Source: Streptomyces sp. NRRL S-31
GTDB lineage: Bacteria; Actinomycetota; Actinomycetes; Streptomycetales; Streptomycetaceae
Assembly (NCBI RefSeq): GCF_000718775.1
Contig: NZ_JOCB01000143.1
Location: 1 to 14,948, forward strand
DNA: 14,948 nt
Reading direction: 5' to 3'
The notes beneath the pieces are model-generated. The model saw nothing but the letters and a program-made list of their open reading frames with translations, made no database searches and was not told the DNA's origin. The translations under genes were made by a program, and so were the position numbers. Positions 1 through 6,286 of the stretch are shown piece by piece (within the stretch, counting starts at the first letter, position 1; each line of letters starts with the position of its first letter).

Positions 1-49
1 CGGCCGGCCCGGGAAGCGGGGGTCGCGGAGGCGGCCCGCGCTCCTCGGG

Positions 50-97
50 CCCCAGACCCCGGACCCCAGACCCCGGACCCCGGACGCCGGACCCCGG
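50..97. repeat. Seven-unit tandem repeat of 7 bp
   Basis: Seven consecutive heptamers alternate between CCCCAGA and CCCCGGA, with one CGCCGGA variant and a final truncated CCCCGG. The period is exactly 7 bp, so any translated product would repeat every 7 codons. It lies in a gene-poor stretch beyond the terminator of the DUF4188 gene and looks like a simple-sequence expansion in intergenic DNA. No function is implied by the sequence. Confidence 0.85.
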
Positions 98-151
98 CCT
101 CAGCGATCTACGCTTCCCGCGCCCGCGTCTCCCGCTCCCCTGCCCCAGCAC

Positions 152-229
152 TCCCCGCTTCCCGGGCCCCCGCCTTCGCGATCCCCGCTTCCCGGGCCGG
201 CCGTACCGCCGCTCCCCGTTTCCGGGCCT
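152..229. repeat. About 30-bp imperfect direct repeat, three copies
   Basis: The 17-mer TCCCCGCTTCCCGGGCC occurs at 152-168 and again at 182-198. A degraded copy (TCCCCGTTTCCGGGCC) is at 213-228. The spacing of 30-31 bp shows an intergenic repeat array. The rest of 98-385 is similar GC-rich low-complexity sequence (many CTTCSCG and CCCCGGG words) with no ribosome-binding site or convincing gene. The open frames across it look like compositional artefacts. Confidence 0.7.
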
Positions 230-383
230 CCGCCCCGCGACCCCCTGGCCCCGGGTCTCCGCCACCGAGACCCCCACTTCGCGGGTCCGCGTCTCGCCGC
301 TTCGCGGTGCCTCGCCTCCGCGGCCCCGGGTCCCGGCACCCCGGCGACCCGCGTCTCCCCTGCTTTTCTCCCCGTCCCCGCCA

Positions 384-427
384 GAAAAGGCTTCCCGGCC
401 CTCGGTGCCTGCCGGGGCCGGGAAGCC
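384..427 (-). terminator. Intrinsic terminator of the DUF4188 gene
   Basis: A perfect 13-bp inverted repeat (GGCTTCCCGGCCC at 389-401 with GGGCCGGGAAGCC at 415-427) encloses a 13-nt loop. Read on the minus strand the stem is followed by TTTTC (complement of 384-388). It begins 4 bases after the stop codon of the minus-strand gene ending at 431, so it is well placed to end that transcript. Confidence 0.85.
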
Positions 428-430
428 CCG

Positions 431-940
431 TCAGCCGGCCTTCCCGGTCGTCGGTGTCTGCCGGGACCTGTGGGCGAAGCGTTGCCTCGCGGTGCGGCCT
501 CGCTTTTCCAGGGGCACCTGGCCGTGGGCCCCGGCCAGGCCGAACGCCGGCATGTCCGCGTAGATCGCCTCGTACGACCCCTCCGGCACGACATACGTCT
601 CGTGCCAGATCCCGACCTGCCCGCGCAGCTTCCCCGCGCGTTCCTTGCGGTTGATCACGGCCCACGCCCGGTGGTGGAAGGCGTCGGGCGCGGTCGCGTA
701 GGCGTACAGCTTGTCCTTGGACTCCCAGTACTGCACGACGTAGTACGTCCGCGGCGACGCGGTGAGCAGTACCCGTTCCAGCAGGCCCCGCCCGGGGTCC
801 CGCGCCAGCTCCCGCAGCATGCGGAACATCGCCAGCATCACGGGCAGCCACAGGTGCACGGCCCGGAAACGGTTGATGCGCATGCCGATCAGCAGGACGA
901 CGACCTCGCCCCGCGCGTCGGCGGTCGTACGGTTCACCAT
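431..940 (-). CDS. DUF4188 family protein (monooxygenase-like)
   Basis: A 169-residue protein with the hallmarks I associate with the DUF4188 family: an early IGMRIN segment, a hydrophobic stretch around HLWLPVMLAMFRML, the YYVVQYWES strand, and a WHETYVVPEGSYEAIY segment near the C-terminus. The family is thought to adopt a dimeric alpha/beta-barrel fold like small heme or cofactor-free monooxygenases, but no reaction is established. I chose the ATG at 940 because GAGGGGGAA lies six bases upstream; a GTG at 946 would sit almost on the ribosome-binding site. The basic tail (about residues 145-169) looks disordered. The gene is divergent from a MerR-type regulator across an operator-rich gap, which suggests it is that regulator's target. 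A strong terminator follows at once. Confidence 0.8.
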   Translation of the reverse strand: MVNRTTADARGEVVVLLIGMRINRFRAVHLWLPVMLAMFRMLRELARDPGRGLLERVLLTASPRTYYVVQYWESKDKLYAYATAPDAFHHRAWAVINRKERAGKLRGQVGIWHETYVVPEGSYEAIYADMPAFGLAGAHGQVPLEKRGRTARQRFAHRSRQTPTTGKAG

Positions 941-1000
941 GACCACTTCCCCCTCATGGGCCTGCGCCCCGTCGTGAGCGACCCCCCTTGGCGAGCTGCG

Positions 1001-1040
1001 CTATCCAAGGAGCGATGCTTGGATAGTGCCGTTATCCAAG
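1001..1040. promoter_or_regulatory. Putative MerR operator: three 9-bp half-sites
   Basis: CTATCCAAG (1001-1009) and CTTGGATAG (1018-1026) form a perfect inverted repeat with an 8-bp centre. A third half-site, TTATCCAAG (1032-1040), follows 5 bp later in the first orientation with one mismatch. The cluster lies in the gap between the divergent DUF4188 and MerR genes and runs up to the regulator's ribosome-binding site. Long dyads at this position are typical MerR-family operators, so autoregulation and control of the divergent gene are the natural inference. No clear -35/-10 pair could be assigned. Confidence 0.7.
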
Positions 1041-1054
1041 AAGGGGCGCAAGGG

Positions 1055-1699
1055 ATGCGGCTGGCCGAACTCAGCGGACGCAGCGGTGTGTCCACCGCGA
1101 CGATCAAGTACTACCTGCGCGAGGGCCTGTTGCCGCCGGGCCGCCAGGTCAACACGACGACCGCGGAGTACGACGAGGAGCACCTGCGCCGGCTCCGTCT
1201 GGTGCGCGCGATGATCCAGGTCGGCCGGCTGCCGGTGGCCACGGTCCGCGAGGTGCTGGGGCACGTGGACGACGACTCGCTGGGCCGCACGATCCGGCTG
1301 GGCGCGGCCCTGTGGGCGTTGCCGCAGGTCCCGGAGCCGGACGAGGACGACGAGTTCGTCCGGGCCGCGCACCGGGAGACCGAGCTGCTGCTGGACCGGC
1401 TGGGCTGGACGAACGCCAAGCTGCTGACGACGATCTCCCCCGCGTACCGCTCCCTGGTGGTGGCGGTGGCCGCGCTGCGCCGGCTCGGCTACGACTGGGA
1501 TACGGAACTGCTCGCGTCGTACGCCGAGTTGATGCACGAGGCGGCAAAACTCGACCTGGACTTCGTCGAGACGCATCCGTCGGAGGCGGAGAAGGTGGAG
1601 ACGGCGGTGCTGGGCGCGGTGCTGACCGAGCCGATGCTCCAGGCGCTGCGCCGGCTGGCGCAGGAGGAGGAGTCGGCACGGCGCTACGGCTTCGAGTGA
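1055..1699 (+). CDS. MerR family transcriptional regulator
   Basis: A 214-residue protein whose first ~70 residues are a winged-helix MerR DNA-binding domain: RLAELSGRSGVSTATIKYYL is the helix-turn-helix, followed by REGLLPPG and the wing with TAEYDEEHLRRLRLVRAM. The rest is helical and probably holds the dimerisation coil and a ligand-sensing part; no cysteine cluster typical of metal sensors is visible. The ATG at 1055 is chosen because the MerR domain begins there and GAAGGGG (1040-1046) lies 8 bases upstream. The open frame extends far upstream but only through the divergent gene and operator. It probably controls its own gene and the divergent DUF4188 gene through the 9-bp repeats. The effector is unknown. 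Confidence 0.9.
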   Translation: MRLAELSGRSGVSTATIKYYLREGLLPPGRQVNTTTAEYDEEHLRRLRLVRAMIQVGRLPVATVREVLGHVDDDSLGRTIRLGAALWALPQVPEPDEDDEFVRAAHRETELLLDRLGWTNAKLLTTISPAYRSLVVAVAALRRLGYDWDTELLASYAELMHEAAKLDLDFVETHPSEAEKVETAVLGAVLTEPMLQALRRLAQEEESARRYGFE

Positions 1700-1747
1700 G
1701 CCCGGTCAGGCTCGCACCCGTCCGCCGCACATCACGGAATCACCGCT

Positions 1748-1771
1748 TGCCTGCCTCGCCACAGGCAGGCA
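1748..1771. terminator. Convergent hairpin terminator
   Basis: A perfect 9-bp inverted repeat (TGCCTGCCT, 1748-1756, with AGGCAGGCA, 1763-1771) and a 6-nt loop lie in the 98-bp gap between the convergent MerR gene and the NTPase gene. No T-tract follows on either strand, which is usual for high-GC actinobacterial terminators. It probably serves both directions. Confidence 0.65.
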
Positions 1772-1797
1772 GACGACCGCCGCCTCTTGCACCACCT

Positions 1798-4446
1798 CTA
1801 CATCGGACCACGCCGGGTCACACCAAGGGCCCATCGGTACAGATCCGGAACCTTGAACAATCGCTCGGACGCGTCGTTGTCGATGATCTCCAGGAGTCCT
1901 GCTTCCTGAGCCAGGACAACGAGGTCTTCCTCGATGTCGCGCAACGCGTCCTCGGTGACAGGGGTCCGGCCGTAGTCTCGCAACGCTTCGGCTACCTGCC
2001 TCAGCTCCTGGAACTCCTCATCGAGCAGGGCGGACAACGCCTTGTCGCTCACACTCTCCAGACTGAGCGCGAGGCTGCGGGGTCGGAGCACGGAGCGGTC
2101 GTAACCACTGCGCTTCTCCTCGGTCCTCTCCCAGTCCAGCGCCGCAGCGAAGAGCTGCAACAGCGCACGCGGCGAGTGATCTCCGTTGCCGTCCGCGAGC
2201 CGGTTCCACACCCAGTTGGCCGTGAAAGCAGTGCGCTCGCCGCGCATGCGCTCACCCACCAGGGCATTCCAGGCGACAGCCACCTGCTCAGGACTCCAGG
2301 CCGCGACCTCCGTCGCCGGCAAGGTCGAGTCGAGCACCGCCAGCACATCCACGAAAGCGGAGGAACGCACGGCCCGCTTGAGGACGACCTTGAAGTATTC
2401 CTCCCGGTCCTCCCACTGCAAACGGCGGGACAGGCCGAAGAAGTGGCTCTTGTTCTCGAAGCGGAGCCCCTGCCAGATGTCATGCCGAACGAAGATCTTC
2501 AGACGGACCCTGTGCAGACGAGAAGCGAGGTCCGCCTGCTTCGTGAGCAATCCGGCGATGGCGGCCGACCTGCGCGATCGCTGCGTAGGCGAATGACCGA
2601 AGGCCGTGTCCAAGCCGTCGAAGAGCAGGAGGAGACCATGGTCGCCGTCGGCAGCGACACGGCGTAGCCAGTCACCGCAACGCAGCGGACCCATCGGGTC
2701 GTCGAGGACTTCGAAGACCGCCTGCGTCACCGCGAAGTCGCCGTCGTCGAGTTCGGCGAGAGCCGGGTGGGGAGCTCCGAGCCGTTGCGCCGGGGCGTGG
2801 GACCGGTAGATCGCCAGAGCCATGAGTACCTGCCAGAAGGACCCCCAGTCCAGGCCCCGCTGGTCGAGGGCACCGCCGACAGCCGCATAGTTGTCCGGCC
2901 CGAAAGACCATGCTGGACGCCCTTTGTACTGGTTCGGTGTCGTCACGAGAACCGGCTCCCAGTCAGCCAGCTTCCCGGCCGCCAGCCACCGGAACAAAGC
3001 CGTCTTGCCCGTCCCCTTCCGGCCGAGGATCAACGGCACATCCGGAGCGGCGGTCTCGTTCACCTGGCGTGTCACGACGTAGTCCTGCAAGAACTCCTCG
3101 TGATCGAGAGCCTCGGCCGTGCCCGTCGAGAACGAGAGCTGCTGAAGCGCCTCGACCTTGCTCGCCGAGGTCCGGTCCTGTACGGCCAGCGCCGGCGTCG
3201 GTTCGGGCACGATCTGCACGATCCAGTCGGCGATACGCGCGTACGGCGTCATCTGGGCGCGAGAGGCACCTACGGTGTCCGCGAAGGCCACCTCGGCGTT
3301 GTACGGAACCATGTGAGTGATCTCTTCGGCCGACAGCCCCCGGGGCGCTTCACGCTGGGAGCCCGCGGGCGCCGTCCAAGCCTCGACCCAGGACTTGGCG
3401 CGCTCGGCCAAGCGCGTAGCGCTGATGCCGGGCGGCATCGGCGAAACGACGAAACGCGGCTCGGGCGTCAGTACCAAGTCGGCAGTGCTCCGTCGCGTCG
3501 TGGCGCTGAGAAGAGCCTTGGTGAGCATCTCCGTGCCGACCCGGGCCTGGGCATGGGGATGGAAGCAGATCACCGCCATGTCGGAGACGTCGAACAACAA
3601 GGGCGCGGCGACAGGACTGACGCCGGTGCGTGAGTCGATCAGGATGACGTCGGGCCGGAGGTTGGACTCACGTACGTCATCGATGAGTCGGTGCAGAGCG
3701 TTGGTCCGCTCCCGGTACCAGATCTCCGGTTCCAACGCCCGTAGCTGCGCGGCGTAGCCACTGTCGATCCGGCCGGCGGGCATGCAGTACAACCGGCCCG
3801 CATCGTCCACCGGGATGAGTTGTTTGAGCACCGATCCGGGCTCGCCGAATTCGTACTGAAGCAGCGCCGACACCACACCTTGATCGGTGTCGACCTGCTT
3901 CTCGATCCCGAAAAGGGAGTCGAGTCCGGGTGCCTCCAGGTCCATGTCGATACAGACGACGGTGAGCCCATGCTCGCTGCTCAGACGACGCGCCACGGAC
4001 ACCAACGCCGTACTGCGCCCGACCCCGCCCTTCAGGCTGTAGAAGGTGACAACGGGCGCCGAATCAAGATCCTCGTCCAGATCACTGGCAAACGTCACGG
4101 AGGGCAGGGCCCTGTCCGAGTCCTGGGCGCGTTCCAGGGCGGATGTCCAGTGTGGCGCTCGATCGCCGACGCCGGCGTGGTCCAGGTCGCCGTACCACTC
4201 GGCTTCCGCCGGCGTGAGCAGCTCCCAGGTGTGCACCTCTCGCCGCACATCACCTTCAAGCTGAGCCTCGACCCTGGCCTTCCGCTCCTCGGGTGTCCAA
4301 TCGCCGAAGCCCTCGCTCTCGGCGCGCACCAGGAGACCCCCGGCATCGCGGACCACGTGCACCCCTGCCGAAGGGACGACCTCTCGTACCGCTGCCAGGA
4401 TCTTCTCAGTGGAGTCATGGGCGGACATCACATCGGCCTTCCTCAT
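1798..4446 (-). CDS. Dual NTPase: KGGVGR-type MinD/ParA-like module fused to a second P-loop ATPase
   Basis: An 882-residue protein. Residues 1-130 form an unrecognised N-terminal region. A MinD/ParA/BY-kinase-like module follows: FYSLKGGVGRST (motif at 139-146), then DMDLEAPGLD, then ILIDSRTG as Walker B/switch II. Its P-loop has Arg where the deviant Walker A normally has the second Lys, the defining feature of KGGVGR-motif proteins. From about residue 450 a second NTPase begins with a textbook Walker A, GRKGTGKT (476-483), and a Walker B, LLLLFDGLD (D610); it resembles the Sll1717-type P-loop ATPases. The C-terminal ~200 residues are helical. No membrane segment is seen. The ATG at 4446 overlaps the HEPN gene's stop (ATGA), with AGGTGG upstream; an alternative ATG at 4428 has AGGAAGG 8 bases upstream, giving 876 residues. 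Relatives occur in predicted conflict systems (family knowledge). A role here is inference. Confidence 0.8.
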   Translation of the reverse strand: MRKADVMSAHDSTEKILAAVREVVPSAGVHVVRDAGGLLVRAESEGFGDWTPEERKARVEAQLEGDVRREVHTWELLTPAEAEWYGDLDHAGVGDRAPHWTSALERAQDSDRALPSVTFASDLDEDLDSAPVVTFYSLKGGVGRSTALVSVARRLSSEHGLTVVCIDMDLEAPGLDSLFGIEKQVDTDQGVVSALLQYEFGEPGSVLKQLIPVDDAGRLYCMPAGRIDSGYAAQLRALEPEIWYRERTNALHRLIDDVRESNLRPDVILIDSRTGVSPVAAPLLFDVSDMAVICFHPHAQARVGTEMLTKALLSATTRRSTADLVLTPEPRFVVSPMPPGISATRLAERAKSWVEAWTAPAGSQREAPRGLSAEEITHMVPYNAEVAFADTVGASRAQMTPYARIADWIVQIVPEPTPALAVQDRTSASKVEALQQLSFSTGTAEALDHEEFLQDYVVTRQVNETAAPDVPLILGRKGTGKTALFRWLAAGKLADWEPVLVTTPNQYKGRPAWSFGPDNYAAVGGALDQRGLDWGSFWQVLMALAIYRSHAPAQRLGAPHPALAELDDGDFAVTQAVFEVLDDPMGPLRCGDWLRRVAADGDHGLLLLFDGLDTAFGHSPTQRSRRSAAIAGLLTKQADLASRLHRVRLKIFVRHDIWQGLRFENKSHFFGLSRRLQWEDREEYFKVVLKRAVRSSAFVDVLAVLDSTLPATEVAAWSPEQVAVAWNALVGERMRGERTAFTANWVWNRLADGNGDHSPRALLQLFAAALDWERTEEKRSGYDRSVLRPRSLALSLESVSDKALSALLDEEFQELRQVAEALRDYGRTPVTEDALRDIEEDLVVLAQEAGLLEIIDNDASERLFKVPDLYRWALGVTRRGPM

Positions 4447-4844
4447 CCGTTCCACCTGCGACCAACAGCTCCTCGTCGAGAGCTCGCTTGCCTGATACGC
4501 GTCGCCACCCAGCTTGCCAGCTCTCTTCCGCCCTTGAGCAGGTCCTTTGGGTCGACATCGGCGGGCAGACGCGTCTCGTAGCGCAGCTCCGTACCCCAAT
4601 GGGCGATGAACAGGTCCGCGTGCCCCGGCGGCGACGGAAAGCCGGCAGACCGCCACAATCCCCGCAGATTGTGCCCCTCGCTCCCACCGCGAGGGAAGCG
4701 GATGCCGTTCAGTTGCAAGTACGTCTTCAGGCGACACTCGACCACATAGCCGGCCAAGTAGACGGCCCCGAGGTAGTGCCCTGAATCCGCCAGCGTCTTG
4801 GCCTCCGCCGCCCGTACACCGGCCACAGCCTGGAAGTCAGACAC
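4443..4844 (-). CDS. HEPN domain-like protein
   Basis: A 133-residue helical protein resembling small actinobacterial HEPN proteins: helix ADSGHYLGAVYLAGYVVECRLKTYL (about 19-43), with the typical GYxVExxLK signature, then GHNLRGLW (57-64), the usual GHxLxxLW motif. HEPN proteins are often RNases or toxin/effector components. A formal R-x5-H exists (R52, H58), but it is in the loop before GHNL rather than in the C-terminal helix where the catalytic motif usually lies, so nuclease activity is uncertain. The GTG start at 4844 has GGGAGGGGAAG 3 bases upstream. The stop overlaps the ATG of the dual NTPase by 4 bases, so the two are translationally coupled and probably act together. The gene lies downstream of a tRNA array and its terminator; no promoter could be assigned in 4845-4920. 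Confidence 0.75.
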   Translation of the reverse strand: MSDFQAVAGVRAAEAKTLADSGHYLGAVYLAGYVVECRLKTYLQLNGIRFPRGGSEGHNLRGLWRSAGFPSPPGHADLFIAHWGTELRYETRLPADVDPKDLLKGGRELASWVATRIRQASSRRGAVGRRWNG

Positions 4845-4920
4845 GCACTTCCCCTCCCGCCCCTGTCGCGTACGCCATCAGGGCTCCCCACCCGATGACC
4901 CCACCTGTGCAGCCGAGACG

Positions 4921-4955
4921 ACGGAAGCCTCCCAGAAAAACTGGGAGGCTTCCGT
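4921..4955. terminator. Strong hairpin ending the tRNA array
   Basis: A perfect 15-bp inverted repeat (ACGGAAGCCTCCCAG, 4921-4935, and its complement, 4941-4955) encloses AAAAA (TTTTT on the minus strand). It starts 7 bases beyond the 3' end of the last tRNA-Glu and precedes the HEPN gene. This is the expected position for the terminator of the tRNA transcript, and it separates the array from the HEPN-NTPase operon. Confidence 0.85.
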
Positions 4956-4961
4956 ACAAAG

Positions 4962-5034
4962 TACCCCCGACCGGATTCGAACCGGCGCTACCGCCTTGAG
5001 AGGGCGGCGTGCTAGGCCGCTACACAACGGGGGC
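4962..5034 (-). tRNA. tRNA-Glu (anticodon CTC), copy at 3' end of array
   Basis: A 73-nt cloverleaf can be drawn on the minus strand: acceptor GCCCCCG with CGGGGGT (a G1-U72 wobble), discriminator A, anticodon stem CCGCC/GGCGG around loop CTCTCAA (anticodon CTC, reading GAG), and T-arm CCGGTTCGAATCCGG. CCA is not encoded. It is the last gene of the five-tRNA array and is identical to the copy at 5156-5228. Confidence 0.95.
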
Positions 5035-5062
5035 GAGGATCTTACGTTTCCGCAGATCCGAG

Positions 5063-5134
5063 CTGGTCTACCTGGACTCGAACCAAGACTAACTGAACCA
5101 GAATCAGTCGTGCTGCCAATTACACCATAGACCA
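5063..5134 (-). tRNA. tRNA-Gln (anticodon CTG), first array copy from the left
   Basis: A 72-nt cloverleaf: acceptor TGGTCTA with TAGACCA, discriminator G, anticodon stem ACTGA/TCAGT around TTCTGGT (anticodon CTG, reading CAG), and a T-arm containing GGTTCGAGTCC. CCA is not encoded. It starts with U1, pairing with A72, a known feature of bacterial tRNA-Gln. It lies between two tRNA-Glu genes in the same direction. Confidence 0.95.
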
Positions 5135-5155
5135 ATGATGGTTTAGACCAGTCAG

Positions 5156-5228
5156 TACCCCCGACCGGATTCGAACCGGCGCTACCGCCTTGAGAGGGCG
5201 GCGTGCTAGGCCGCTACACAACGGGGGC
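5156..5228 (-). tRNA. tRNA-Glu (anticodon CTC), middle copy
   Basis: Identical over its 73 nt to the tRNA-Glu at 4962-5034: the same acceptor, CTC anticodon loop and T-arm, with CCA not encoded. It lies 21 bp upstream of the left tRNA-Gln in the direction of transcription, so the array is probably one transcript cut into mature tRNAs by RNase P and 3' nucleases. Confidence 0.95.
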
Positions 5229-5257
5229 CCTAGCGATCCCGACAAGATCGAGATCAG

Positions 5258-5330
5258 TACCCCCGACCGGATTCGAACCGGCGCTACTGCCTTGAGAGGG
5301 CAGCGTGCTAGGCCGCTACACAACGGGGGC
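5258..5330 (-). tRNA. tRNA-Glu (anticodon CTC), variant copy
   Basis: A 73-nt tRNA-Glu that differs from the other two copies only in the anticodon stem. CCGCC/GGCGG is replaced by CTGCC/GGCAG, so the 28-42 pair changes from C-G to U-A and pairing is kept. The anticodon (CTC), acceptor and T-arm are unchanged. This paired change supports the gene being functional. Confidence 0.95.
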
Positions 5331-5351
5331 TTTGCAGATAAGCTCTGCGAG

Positions 5352-5423
5352 CTGGCCTACCTGGACTCGAACCAAGACTAACTGAACCAGAATCAGTCGT
5401 GCTGCCAATTACACCATAGGCCA
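5352..5423 (-). tRNA. tRNA-Gln (anticodon CTG), first gene transcribed
   Basis: A 72-nt tRNA-Gln, the promoter-proximal gene of the array. It differs from the copy at 5063-5134 by a compensated acceptor change: TGGCCTA/TAGGCCA instead of TGGTCTA/TAGACCA, so the fourth acceptor pair is C-G rather than U-A. Anticodon loop TTCTGGT and discriminator G are the same. CCA is not encoded. Confidence 0.95.
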
Positions 5424-5451
5424 CTGGAACTCAAGCCCCTGCGGGGTTCTC

Positions 5452-5457
5452 GTTCTA
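5452..5457 (-). promoter_or_regulatory. Possible -10 element of the tRNA array promoter
   Basis: On the minus strand TAGAAC lies 28 nt before the first tRNA-Gln and matches five of six positions of the Streptomyces housekeeping -10 (TAGRRT). No good -35 (TTGACR) is found 16-18 bp upstream, so this is a weak assignment. A short CCCCGCAGGGG hairpin lies between it and the tRNA. Confidence 0.25.
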
Positions 5458-5513
5458 GCTTGCTCCTCGGGGCTCCGACCTTTCGGCCCGCTCCCCTCGG
5501 CGCAGGAAGAACA

Positions 5514-6245
5514 TTACCCGAAGGTGGACGGGGCTCCAAAACGGGTATCGGCGCGCAGCAGCGCCGGGAGTTCGGCGAGGGTCGGGATCCGGTGCGCGAC
5601 GGCCTCCCCCGCGGACCGCGCCCAGGCCGTGCCGCGGTCGATCCAGACGGACAGCAGCCCGGCCTCGGCGGCGCCCCGCCCGTCGATCTCCGGGTGGTCG
5701 CCGACGTACGCCACCTCGTGCGGCGGCAGCCCCAGCGCCTCGCAGGCCGCCAGGAAGGCGCCCGCCGCCGGCTTGGAGACGCCCAGCTCGGCGGCGCACA
5801 GGACGGACTCGAAGCGGTCCAGCAGGCCGAGGGCGCGCAGCTTGTGCTCCTGGACCGTGATGCTGGAGTTGGAGAGCACCGCGTGCCGGTAGCCGGCCGC
5901 GAGGGCGTCGAGGGCGGGCAGGACGTCCGGGAAGAGGCTCCAGGCTGCCTCGTAGCGGGCCAGGTAGCGTCGGAACCACGCGTCGGCCTCGTCGTCGGTC
6001 AGCTCGCGTCCCAGGAAGACCCGGGTGCGGTCGCGTCGCTGCGTGACGAAGTCCACCTCTCCGGCGGAGAACCGGGCCCACTGGGCCTCGGTGATCTCCC
6101 GCCAGCGCAGCAGGGCCCGCTCCGCGTCGCCGTACACCTGGAGCAGGCCCTCGGCCAGGAGGTGGGCGCGCATGCCCTCCCGGTCGGCGGTCGTGTAGTC
6201 GAAGAGGGTGTCGTCGACGTCCCAGACCACGGCTCTGATCGTCAT
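5514..6245 (-). CDS. HAD superfamily hydrolase
   Basis: A 243-residue protein with all four haloacid-dehalogenase motifs: DVDDT (nucleophile D9, acid/base D11), LSNSS (S125), the conserved lysine in GVSKPAAGAF (K158), and GDHPEIDGRGA (D183, D188). The cap between motif I and II is helical (about 20-100), as in subfamily IA phosphatases and haloalkanoate-type enzymes. The most likely role is a cytosolic phosphatase for a small phosphometabolite; the substrate cannot be read from the sequence. The start is the ATG at 6245. There is no good ribosome-binding site, but TACCGT lies 7 bases upstream of the ATG, a spacing expected for a -10 box of a leaderless transcript. An upstream GTG at 6278 would add 11 residues of unconvincing sequence. 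It diverges from the RelE-like gene with 41 bp between starts. Confidence 0.85.
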   Translation of the reverse strand: MTIRAVVWDVDDTLFDYTTADREGMRAHLLAEGLLQVYGDAERALLRWREITEAQWARFSAGEVDFVTQRRDRTRVFLGRELTDDEADAWFRRYLARYEAAWSLFPDVLPALDALAAGYRHAVLSNSSITVQEHKLRALGLLDRFESVLCAAELGVSKPAAGAFLAACEALGLPPHEVAYVGDHPEIDGRGAAEAGLLSVWIDRGTAWARSAGEAVAHRIPTLAELPALLRADTRFGAPSTFG

Positions 6246-6252
6246 GTCCCCG

Positions 6253-6258
6253 ACGGTA
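6253..6258 (-). promoter_or_regulatory. Candidate -10 box for leaderless HAD transcript
   Basis: TACCGT on the minus strand fits TANNNT and ends 7 bases before the HAD start codon, the spacing seen for leaderless actinobacterial mRNAs. The start has no clear Shine-Dalgarno sequence. The -35 region (TTCAGT, 18 bp upstream) is poor, so support is modest. Confidence 0.3.
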
Positions 6259-6286
6259 CCGCCGGACCGCTGGCACACTGAAGGTC

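Noticed and set aside
100..851. Open frames on the minus strand across the repeats and the DUF4188 gene
   Set aside because: They overlap the DUF4188 gene in other frames, run through the terminator and simple repeats, and translate to Arg/Gly/Pro-rich sequence without family features.
1700..4961. The HEPN-NTPase operon as an integrated element with attachment sites
   Set aside because: No copy of the tRNA-Glu or tRNA-Gln 3' end was found near 1700-1800 and no integrase gene is in the window, so a site-specific insertion cannot be claimed.
5434..5500. Terminator of the HAD gene between it and the tRNA array
   Set aside because: Only short or heavily mismatched inverted repeats (such as CCCC/GGGG and CCGA/TCGG) are present; none is strong enough to call.
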